From Pyrenochaeta sp. MPI-SDFR-AT-0127 (taxonomy: Eukaryota > Ascomycota > Dothideomycetes > Pleosporales > Cucurbitariaceae), in NCBI GenBank assembly GCA_020747015.1, contig JAGTJM010000013.1, positions 372,001 to 436,000 of the forward strand: 64,000 bases of DNA. The letters are read 5' to 3'. This document shows positions 48,301 to 57,267 of the stretch, piece after piece (the stretch's first letter is position 1; each line of letters starts with the position of its first letter). The position numbers and the translations under genes are program-made. The notes under the pieces were generated by a model, which did no database searches, was not told the origin of the DNA, and worked only from the letters and a program-made list of their open reading frames with translations.

Positions 48301-50165
48301 TGAGTAATTTTGAAACTATCTGCCAATCAGCGACTCTGGGCGGCTTGACCCGCCCACAATCTGTACCCCACATTGATTCAATCGTTGTCTAGAATAGGCC
48401 AGACCCGTCAAACGAGGCCTTTGTGGCGGCTCTGTTGAACATCACGCAGCCAAACACTCAAGACGGGAAAGACAGCGTCGGCTTCAATCACATAAGCTCC
48501 ACCACCCAAACTCCAGTTGGAATGGTATACTAGTTGTAGTGCGATCGATGATCACTGTTCAGCCGCCACCTGCGGGATCGTGGACATGCACCGCAAACCT
48601 GGATTCGTCTACCCATGATAATCCTTCCGCAACAATCCGTTTCCCCGCAGACCACATCCGACCAGGCGAACTGCCATGTAGACCAGGCACTCGGGTGTTT
48701 CACACCTCTCAACGTATCCAGCAGCCAACTTTACAACCAACAGGAATTGCCGAAGCTATCAAGGTTACCCGTTGTTGGCCTAACACGGGAAATGCTCAAC
48801 AGGCTTAACGCTATCCGACTGGCTCTTTCTGAGAGTAGCCTAGGCGCTGCCTAATGTTTTACCAAGTCCTGTACCACTCATAATGCAAGCACCAGGTGTA
48901 CCGATTGGAGACTCACTCTTGCACCTGATGATACACTTCGTGAGTTTGCTTTAGCCCCGAACATTTACTTTGGTCACGCTTCAGTAACTTCGTATGGTCA
49001 TTCGGCATGAGGCGGGGGCTGTTATTCATGACGCGAATTAGCTCCACTGTTAGCTTTACCATCATGATGAATACGATTGCAGGCCACTCTTCTGGCTGAC
49101 ACGGTGCTCTACGAGCAGTCAAACACGGTTTATAGTTTTGGTCTTCGTCATTCCCACTCTCACATTGTCACACGTTGACGTCACGCTCGAGAACACGTAA
49201 GCCGTTCTGCGGTTACGAACCAACCTTTGAACCGACAGGTCAGCATCTGTGGTACCCGTCCCCACACTGTGCCGGCTGGTATGCACGATCGTTTCAGATT
49301 TGGTGTCACCGATCGACAAAGCGTCGGATAGCAATTTCCCCACCCACTATTTTGAGGACTTCTCAAATATGACGGAACAAATCTGCTATCAGTCGTGTGC
49401 GATCGGTCCTGATTTACATTAATCCGGTGAGAAACTGCTCAGTTGGGGGTTCCAGGCTACCTTCGGCGCATTGTATCTGAAACTTGTAATCCCTGGGTAT
49501 GCACCGATTGCCGATGCGGAGGAACCACTGTATACTTCGTTGTATCGTTAGGCATGGCAGCTTCTCGTGATGAGCACTGGGTTTTTCATGTCGGGAATCG
49601 CCCTTGACGCGCTCGAGATTTGACTGCGCTAAAGAATCCACATAACAACGGACCGTCTTCATGGGACTGTTCTGTCTGCAGGATCGTTCCCACAAAACAG
49701 TTTAATGATCTTAATTAATCATCGTAGACAAGCACCGTAAGCAAAAGCCAAGTCAGACCCACCCAATCTGAGCATTCATCCATCCGATCCCTCGACACCG
49801 AGGAGTCCAGGTGAAGCGAACTCTCAAATTGAAAAAACGCCTTGATACGCACGCTACTAATGTTACCCGCCAAAGAGCCAGCCCTCCAAGGCTCCGTGCC
49901 AAAGAGACGAGAGACGCCTGAGCTGAAAACGGCTTAGCCAGATACTCAACCAAGGTTCTGAGCGCTCGTCAAAACCGTGCTCCCTTGCTTTCCCCAGAAG
50001 AAAACTCAAATTACAGCTAGCTTCCTCTGATCTGAGCCCGCACTGGGAACAGGCGAGAAAGTGCCGCTTTACCCGTCCGCATCACGTGACCCACAACACC
50101 CGCCCCCTTGCACACGCCAAAAAACGATCCCAATCCACCACCAACCCTCTATCCTCTCAATTGGC
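45320..50165. other. 4.8-kb region without a supported gene
   Basis: From 45.3 to 47.6 kb there are overlapping frames on both strands with no domain. The longest is 229 codons on the minus strand (46593-47282), with a composition unlike protein. From about 47.6 to 48.86 kb the plus strand shows coding-like stretches broken by stops and frame changes, for example AFVAALLNITQPNTQDG near 48430, CGIVDMHRKPGFVYP near 48580 and LTREMLNRLNAIRLALSES near 48780. This may be a decayed gene of unknown family. The rest to the tRNA is featureless. Confidence 0.4.
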
Positions 50166-50170
50166 AAAAA
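50166..50170 (-). terminator. RNA polymerase III terminator of tRNA-Gly
   Basis: Read on the minus strand, five T residues follow the tRNA discriminator base directly, which is the standard Pol III stop. Confidence 0.7.
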
Positions 50171-50256
50171 TGCATCGGCCGGGAATCGAACCCGGGGCTA
50201 GCCGAGTCTATTCTTGCGAATGGCAACGGCTAATTTTACCACTAAACCACCGATGC
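50171..50256 (-). tRNA. tRNA-Gly(GCC) with a 15-nt intron
   Basis: The minus strand folds as a cloverleaf. The acceptor stem is GCATCGG paired with CCGATGC. The D arm has the A box TGGTTTAGTGG. The anticodon stem is AGCCG/CGGCT with loop TTGCCA...T, and the T arm is CCGGG-TTCGATT-CCCGG and contains the B box. The anticodon is GCC. A 15-nt intron lies one base 3' of the anticodon at 50220-50206, the canonical position for nuclear tRNA introns. The mature length is 71 nt including the A discriminator. Confidence 0.93.
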
Positions 50257-50514
50257 TTGATGATTTTTTGATGGAATGAATTGCTGGATTGTGATTTAAG
50301 TACGCAACAAGAGGCCAGGATTCTCAAATGTCTTGGCGGAAAGAAAAGATTAGAGAATTGGCAATATCGAGTAGTGTTGTTCAGGCCTTCGTTGTGTTCA
50401 CAATCTAATCAGAGCTTGCGCTGGAAGACTCTGTAAGCAACGATGTTTGAATGAGTTCAGAGGAAATCTGATACTGAATCAACCTTCTTCCAGGACCAAG
50501 TTACTCCTGCCCGG

Positions 50515-50764
50515 TAGTTGATAAGAAGGTTAGCCTCCCTGTGAGCCGGTTACAAAGTTGGTATTTGGATACTGGACGCGAGGTGGCTCAGCTGTGTGGC
50601 TGTGTACTTTACATTGCTCTTCGGCCTCTACACTAATTTCTGTCTCTAGTGTTTCTAGCGCATGCTCCCTGAAGCTCTGATGATGGGACTGCATGGTCAA
50701 GAATCCTCGCATGATGGAGAAGGTGCCACTCCTTTTCAGCTGATACGTATGAATGCTATCATTG
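50515..50764 (+). repeat. Dispersed repeat, left copy (about 250 bp)
   Basis: It begins TAGTTGATA and contains ACGCGAGGTGGCTCAGC and GTGTTTCTAGCGCATGCTCC. A second copy in the same orientation lies at 62236-62484. By eye the two agree over most positions, with small indels in the last third. No open frame or clear terminal inverted repeat is seen. It lies about 260 bp upstream of the tRNA-Gly 5' end. It could be a solo LTR or a remnant of a non-autonomous element. Confidence 0.8.
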
Positions 50765-51249
50765 ATGATTGCCTGCGTGTGGGCAGCCCCCCATGAATGG
50801 CGATAGCAGACCCTTCACCATCTCTCCCCCTATACCCTCGCGTGAAGCCAGCCCAAAGCGACGGAACATGTCCATACTGCTTCAACCGTATTCACAAACA
50901 AGACACCAGCGCGCTGGTTCTGCCGAGCGTCGCAGGCTAGGCGGCGTGGAGCTTGTGCTTGAGACCCTCTAATATATACACTAATGTAATAATTTCCTAG
51001 GCACTTAATAGTCTTAACCCTAATATAGTTGATGCGCGAAGGTATCTAGTTCTAAGCACGGAACTGGTATAAGATCCATCAGAGACAGGCGTTCTGCTAC
51101 ATTACCCGACAACGAGACAGGAGATTACAAACAACTAATAAAGGCTTTCATTTCGAGCGAGCACCAGGTAATACATCATACGCCACTACCATAGAAAACG
51201 TATACTTCGGGCTTTCAACACTCTGGGTAAAATAGTTTCAGTTTGGTAG
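50765..51249. other. Short accessory spacer, partly AT-rich
   Basis: The stretch from about 50965 to 51110 is rich in TA dinucleotides and resembles the RIP-like tract at 56 kb on a small scale. No gene was recognised. Confidence 0.4.
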
Positions 51250-52983
51250 TCATACTTGGTCCTCCGCCAGCGCAAACCTCTCACTCCAGCCTTTGTCGGT
51301 CCTAGCTCCAAGATCCTTCGCGAACAGGAAGTCAGCTCGGAACATACCATCTTTATCTAGATCTAGGCCAACAATGCTACTCGAAAGCCTTGCCTGTTCA
51401 GTTGGCCAGCCGCGCTCATCGACTTCCATCTCCTCGATTTCGATAACCCGCTTAGCTACAATGCAGTGTTGCTGTGCGTCCCAGAGGCCTTCGCGAGGTA
51501 TGTTCAGTGAGAGCAAAGTGACGGCTTCGCGGCGGGTTGTAGGGCAGCGGCAGTGCAAGGCGGTGTGATACAGCGCAGGAATCAGGGCAGTATCAAAAGT
51601 AAAGTTAGCTACGGCATCTTTACGGGATCTAAGTGGATCTGCAACATTTGTTATGCCCATGGACTTGACGATGACTTTCGCGTGTAGGATAAGTGCTTCA
51701 AAAGTAGAGAGGTGCGCATCGAATGACATTTCATGTGTATCGGTGACGCAAGCGCAGGCGGTATAGGTCGAATAGTAAGCGAGTTTCAACGCGCTGAAAC
51801 TCACTCTTTCGTCTGTGCTAGCATTGCTGAAGCTTTCCAGCTCCAGCAAAGCTTGCAGCCAAGTGCAATGGTCCTGCAGAATATAGTCTCGACGTTGGAG
51901 GTCTGATTTTGTTGGTCGAACGCCTTGGTGCAGTTTCATTGCCATATCTCGTGCAAGTAGGACGGACGCATTTCGTAAATCCCAGTACGAAGACAGAGCC
52001 TCGCGAATATCGTAGAAGCGTTGCTTATAATTGCACGACGGTTGATGCTCCAGAAACGTAAATTCTGTGTCGACATCCACACCGTACATGAGAGCCGACA
52101 TTAGACCTTGGATCAATATTGGCACGAGTTCTTCTTCAATCATAGACGTGGATGCGCCGAAGCGATGTTGAGCTGATCCCTCTTGCCGGGTCCCTAGGTC
52201 GGTCCTCCGTTCTCGCCGTAACTCGGATACGATTCTTAGCCCATTCTTTAGATGTGTAAATGCTGTGTGCGAATCTGTCCTCAGGAATTCGATGCACACA
52301 AAAAGAATACAACTCACGAGACCCACTTCGGGTGTGTACGAGGGCTCAGCGATGCGGTTAACCAAACACTTGACGGCGTTATTATAGGAATACCAGAACG
52401 GCTTGAGTTGGCTTGGGTCTTTTGTTGCCGTAGATCGACGAGCGTGTTCAAGAGTGCCAGGTTCGCACTTACTCAAATGACTCAGTGCGATAAGAGCGTT
52501 GCGCACACTGGGCTCAGCGTGCGCCAGCTGTAGTGCTATGCGCGACCAGAACTGGGTATCGAACCTGCCTGACAGCATGGGTCTCACACAGTGGAAGTAA
52601 AACTCCAGACAATGTACGTTATCGCCGTATAGAGACACTGTAGGTACTGTTCGCTCTAAGCGACCTGAACGTGCCTGAGCATGGCTAAACACTTGGACAA
52701 AGTAGTCCCGATCAAGTTGAGCGTAGCCATCGCAAATACGACCTGTCTTTATGCACCTAGTCACATAAGCATATATACAGTGCGAGGCACAGAGTAGACA
52801 TACCTCAGACACTTGGGTCGTTTTTCATCACACTTGACGCGACGTTTCCTGGATCTACTGTCAGCGCATCCACAGGAACACCGACCAAAAATCGGTCGCG
52901 GTAAGTGTTTCAACACACTTGCATGTAATGCAACCAGTCTTAACTTTAGGATTAGGTCTGCGTGCGAGCTTTGGTGCATCCAT
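51250..52983 (-). CDS. Zn2Cys6 fungal transcription factor
   Basis: Three exons, 52983-52919, 52848-52804 and 52756-51250, give 538 aa; the introns are 70 and 47 nt, GT-AG. The zinc cluster is complete: Cys18, 21, 28, 35, 38 and 45, spaced C-x2-C-x6-C-x6-C-x2-C-x6-C, with KKRRVKCDEKRPKC between. Two introns cut through this motif, so it is invisible in any single frame. The rest is the usual fungal-specific regulatory region, with LEFYFHCVRPMLSGRFDTQFW, VRNALIALSHLSKCEPG and AFTHLKNGLRIVSELR. No stop or frameshift interrupts it. It lies next to the PKS and NRPS relics and could be their former pathway regulator, but its targets are unknown. Confidence 0.92.
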
Positions 52984-53430
52984 GGCAATGGTTGGACATG
53001 AGAGCGCCTGCGTAATATTCGTGCTTACTAAATCGTGTTTAACAAGCGAATCGTCAGCCCCCTATTTTCAAATCAACGTCGAGGCAAGAACACTTGAATG
53101 CCTATACAACGCAATACACGTCAACCTTATACTAAAATGATACTTATACTTAATGAACCTAGCTTGGACATTCAAATTAAGCTATAGTTTAGTATATAGA
53201 CACTGCTAGTAGCAGCAATAGCTCTATTGTACAATTTTATTTTGAAATATGGAGTGGTAGGGGGAGACTCTTATAAAAGCGCTATGGAAGTCCCCGATTA
53301 TTGCATACAATAGATGTATCGAAATGGAAATATATCATAACCGAACCTTTTTTGTTACCGAAGCTAGACAATTAGGCCAAAGCTCCGTACATGGCACTGC
53401 AGAAAGGGCAGCGATGATGATGACCAGCCG
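52984..53430. other. AT-rich spacer
   Basis: From about 53100 to 53300 the sequence is strongly AT-rich with many TA steps, as in RIP-affected DNA. It also contains the upstream region of the Zn2Cys6 gene. No gene was recognised. Confidence 0.45.
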
Positions 53431-53871
53431 TCAGCCATGCGGGTACTCGTCTGCCTTCGCGCCGTCGATGCTCGTCTCCAGCTCGGCAACCGTATCTTTC
53501 TCGGACATTGTCTTCTGGCCATGGCCAGCTGTCTTACTCAGTCCCGTCTCTTGCAGCGAAATTTCCGCCGTCGGGTGCGTACCAGTGGTTGAGGCAGATA
53601 CCAACTGGGCAGTTATATACTTGTACACTGGGAAACCAGCAATGACTAGCGTCGATGTGAACAGATATAGTACTGCTTTCTCATTCGCATGCTCTACAAT
53701 CTGACCATCACGGGCCACTACGACTATATCTATATGGTATGAGAGCAAATTTTTGACCTTTTGCGGCTCCCTGTCTATGTAAACAAGGTGCTCCGTCGAG
53801 CCTCGATGGTTGACATTCGCCCACCCTATCTGGGGCGTCCCTTTCGTTTCCTGCCCATTTCCAAGCGCCAT
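53431..53871 (-). CDS. Hypothetical protein with one membrane segment, 146 aa
   Basis: A single frame. Residues about 35-60 include IDIVVVARDGQIVEHANEKA, faintly like the end of an ABC transporter nucleotide-binding domain. A hydrophobic stretch AVLYLFTSTLVIAGFPVYKYI follows, and the C-terminal tail is charged. It lacks Walker motifs and cannot be an active ATPase. It may be a fragment of a former transporter gene or a short unrelated protein. Its 5' end overlaps the start of an opposite-strand NRPS relic. Confidence 0.3.
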   Translation of the reverse strand: MALGNGQETKGTPQIGWANVNHRGSTEHLVYIDREPQKVKNLLSYHIDIVVVARDGQIVEHANEKAVLYLFTSTLVIAGFPVYKYITAQLVSASTTGTHPTAEISLQETGLSKTAGHGQKTMSEKDTVAELETSIDGAKADEYPHG

Positions 53872-53929
53872 TACAAATCGAGCTCGGCGATATCTATTGC
53901 ATCTCTTTGTTGCTGATCTTCCTCGAGAG

Positions 53930-54187
53930 TTTATATGCTTTCAAGGAGTTGTTGACGAGTGTGATAATCTGACCCTTCTGGTCGATAACCACGGAAAGCA
54001 ATGGTTCAGCAACTTATTTCCTACAACAATTGTCATTGATGCGGAGTTTCTGAAGACTGGTAGCGTCAAGAGCAATATAAAGATTCCTCAACAACCACCA
54101 GACACTGCATTCATAGTCTATTCGTCTGGCAGTGCCGCTTGTGTCGCACCAATAGTGGCCAACTTACTGCAAACGACTGAGGTCTAG
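53930..54187 (+). pseudogene. NRPS adenylation-domain fragment
   Basis: The plus-strand frame reads LTLLVDNHGKQWFSNLFP, then TTIVIDAEFLKTG, then PPDTAFIVYSSGSAAC. This matches the part of an adenylation domain leading into core motif A3, normally (T/S)SGS(T)GxPKG, but the glycine-rich loop is replaced after SGS and the frame stops at 54187. No other adenylation, thiolation or condensation core is found downstream. It is a truncated relic. It lies tail to tail with the PKS relic, about 55 bp from its stop. Confidence 0.6.
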
Positions 54188-54243
54188 AATCTGTTCTCAG
54201 ATCAATTTTGATGCAAAAGTCCAATAAATTTAAAATTGTAAAA

Positions 54244-56020
54244 TTATCCCAACAAAGCTTTCAAATCTCCAAAAGTTGATATTTCCAAAAAGAACGCATC
54301 CCGAATTTCTATCTGGAGTTCCTGACACAATCTCTGAGATAAAACAAGAAACATAAGTGAATCTAGCCCGAAATCAGTAATCTGTGCATCGCCATTTAGC
54401 AGTCGGACATCGATGCCCAACTCCTCAGCTATAATTTTGAACGCACGGGCGGCCGAATTCGGCGTTGTTAGGTTCGAATGAAGCGGCTCATCATTAGTGT
54501 CTTGTAGTTGAACGCTCTGCGGCGGCGAAGGAGGAGTCAACAGACCTGTACCGATTTTAGAGCTATCCTTGAAGAGTGATGGCTGAACCGATTGTGTCTT
54601 GGCAATAGGTGCACTCTAGTCTGACGAAAGCAGAAGGGGGGCAACGTGAGAGGCATTGGATGCCTGAGACGCCGCCTCGATACTCGGAGGGTGGAAAAAA
54701 CGGTCCAGGATGACCCGCGGCCATTGTTTGAACATAATAGCCTCAACAGCACCGATAATCTCGTCCCCCTGAAGGATGTACACATCGCCAACAAAGTCAC
54801 GGTCATTAGCAGGGGCCATTCGGACACATGATAGGTATTTGCCGCCAGGCGCGAGAGGCTTTGCAAGCCGCATGGATTTCCACGATGGCGTGATGTAAAA
54901 GTATTTGGTGTTGTCGAAATGAGTTCCCACATTCAAGATAAACCCAGACAAAGATACGCATCCATCGATGAAATGGGGAGGCACCGTCCACGTGCCGGCT
55001 ATATCGGCAGGGAATTCCACTTCAGCTACGGCTTTGTCTTGGTTGAGAACCACAGACTTCATTGTTCGATACATGTCTGAGTAATTGACTAACTTCCCAA
55101 AGAGGCTGTATGCGAGATTAGTTGTCAATTTATCGGCCTTTCCACTGGCAGCCATTTCATTTAGGGTCGCGATACGACTTGTTACCAGGCCTGCTGTACG
55201 AGACCATGTCGACAGCCAAGATGCAGGATTTTCTTCATAGAAGATAGATGCATGATAATACCACAGATCTTTGGCGATATTCTGCCATTTGATATAGGCT
55301 TTCTTCTTTTCTAAATCGGCCTTGGCACTCACCACGATTGGTTGAGATTCAAATGGGTTATGATGCTTAACTACAGGTTCGTGATACTCAAAGTTGGCAA
55401 TGTTGATGCCAATGCTAACTGAGTTTGGGAGCCCTTTATCAAGAATACGTTTCGCGATTGTGAAAGCCATGTCTGCGTGGAGAAACTGCTGATGTCAGAA
55501 AAGGAGTACTGCAGTAAGCGAATATATATTCGTAAACTTACAGAAGAAGCAATGCCGTAGTTGTTCATGACATGTCCGTCGATAACTTCCTTCAACGCTG
55601 GGTCGGTCATGTCCGACTCAGCCACGAGCTTGGCTATGGATGGAGTGTAGGTTTCGGAACGAATTTCGTGGATGCTTGTCGTGCAGAAAGCCTTGATAGT
55701 CTTAGTCATGGCCCTGGTGGAGTTGGAATCCGATAGCGCCTGTCCCTTGGTCAGATTCCAGTCCATGCTGTACTGAATCCAATAGTTTTTATTGTCCCAT
55801 GCGTATGTAGGCGTATTAACTAATCGGATAGCTTGTTCGAAAGGTAAATGGTACTCCATCCAATCTCTGATTAGGCCAGCATTGTACAAAGCAGTGAGTG
55901 CCTTGCCGAGCGTGGTCCAGTTGTCTTGGTCTCGGTGCAACGTTGGTAATGCCAATCGAGTGTCTGACAATGTCTTTGCGATAAAGCTGACACAGCAAGG
56001 GTGGCAAAGTACTATAATAC
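54244..56020 (-). pseudogene. 3' part of a non-reducing polyketide synthase: end of AT, product template, ACP
   Basis: Read on the minus strand from about 56015: the end of the AT region (ALPTLHRDQDNWTTLGKALTALY, then NTPTYAWDNKNYWIQY), then a product-template domain, then one acyl carrier protein. A 56-nt GT-AG intron (55541-55486) joins the first two frames. The PT catalytic pair is present: His in DGHVMNN (codon 55572-55574) and Asp in HFIDGC (codon 54964-54966). The ACP keeps its phosphopantetheine Ser in FGLDSL (54358-54360). An in-frame TAG at 54616-54618 falls in the linker between PT and ACP. No thioesterase or reducing domain follows. The ketosynthase and most of AT are missing, and homology stops at AT-rich DNA near 56020. 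A matching AT start lies at 61.0-61.3 kb. Confidence 0.88.
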
Positions 56021-56795
56021 TACTATCAAAGAAGATAAAGCCTACTATTTAATTAGGATTTTTAATATCTTAATAGTACTTATCTATAGTAAGGGTTAGG
56101 ATTAATTATTCTAGCGCCTAGAAGCAGAAATCTATAAGTTGTATAAGGGTAGGCCTCTGCCTAGATATACTAATAGAAGGGGATATACTAATCGACGTAG
56201 GTATTAATTTTAAATAGTATACTATTAAACTAAATCTTATTTTATATAGGCTTAGAGGAATTAGAAAGATTTAGCTTATAGTTAGTATAGTAAAGACCTA
56301 GCTTAATCTCTAGGATACTACGTCTTAGCTAATAATCTATAATAACTATAATAATCTCTAAACCTCTAACTAATCTAACTACTCGATAGTAGACGTACGT
56401 TAGTATCTACTAGGGAATAACTAGGGCTTAGTAATTATTATAACGCGATTAGTTAATATTATACTAGGATAGCGTCTTTAGATTTAGAAGTTAATAGATA
56501 TTAAGGATAGTCTTGAGATCTTATTAAATAGGTCTAGAAGAAGAGATATATATAATAGTATATTTACTTAGGTTCTGGACAAGTTAATATAAGCTAATAA
56601 GTAGATCCTAATGCAAAAACGCTTATTATAAAGCTAGATGGCCTACCACTTGCTCTCTACGGCTAGAGCTTATCTAGAGCACGTAACGACTAGCTTTACA
56701 GATTATCTTCGGCTATATAAGGCATCCTAGTCGAAACTACAGAGGACGAGCCTAAGACTAAATACGTACGAAGACCGTTCACTATACATAACATA
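56021..56795. repeat. AT-rich RIP-like tract, probable degenerate transposon
   Basis: About 0.77 kb made almost wholly of TA, TTA, CTA and TAG steps, with very few CA or TG steps. This is the composition left by repeat-induced point mutation of a multicopy element. No open frame survives and the element type cannot be read. It starts exactly where PKS homology ends. Confidence 0.75.
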
Positions 56796-57039
56796 GCAAG
56801 TCACCTTTAATCAAATTTGCAAACAGAACCCAGCATCAGCCCAGCTGCTCAAGTTATGGGCATAATTTGATAAGCAAGACTTATTTTTTGACGGAGTATT
56901 CAATTTTATTGGTGGAGAAGTGGGACAAGGCAGCGTTAGGCGCAGCGACTCATTATGATTCTGTCGGGACAAGGACGAAGGCAGCGAATCCCGGGCACGT
57001 TCAAACGAGGTGAGTTCAATTAAGCTTTGACTCAAATAC

Positions 57040-57195
57040 ACCGCCTCCACAGAGCGATGCTTAGCTTCCAGTCCAAATCGTCCAGAAGCGGGGTGACATT
57101 CAGCCCCAAGCCATGGACGTCCTGAAGTGGAATGATACTCAGCCCCAAGCCATTGCTGTCTGGAAGCGAGATGCTGTTCAGCTCCAGGCTGCGTA
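57040..57195. repeat. 39-bp tandem repeat, about four units
   Basis: The clear units are 57079-57117, 57118-57156 and 57157-57195, sharing CAGCCCCAAGCCA, with a degenerate unit before them. Being a multiple of three, the minus strand reads as a 13-residue repeat: AEYHSTSGRPWLG, AECHPASGRFGLE and variants, inside an open frame of 133 codons (57212-56811). The array ends about 70 bp before the metallopeptidase start codon, so it may lie in its promoter. Confidence 0.85.
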
Positions 57196-57267
57196 ACATA
57201 TTTGAACTTCAAAGCTCCTCTCCTGTGGACTTCTACTTTTTATTCCACCCTTGCCGTCATATTGTTA

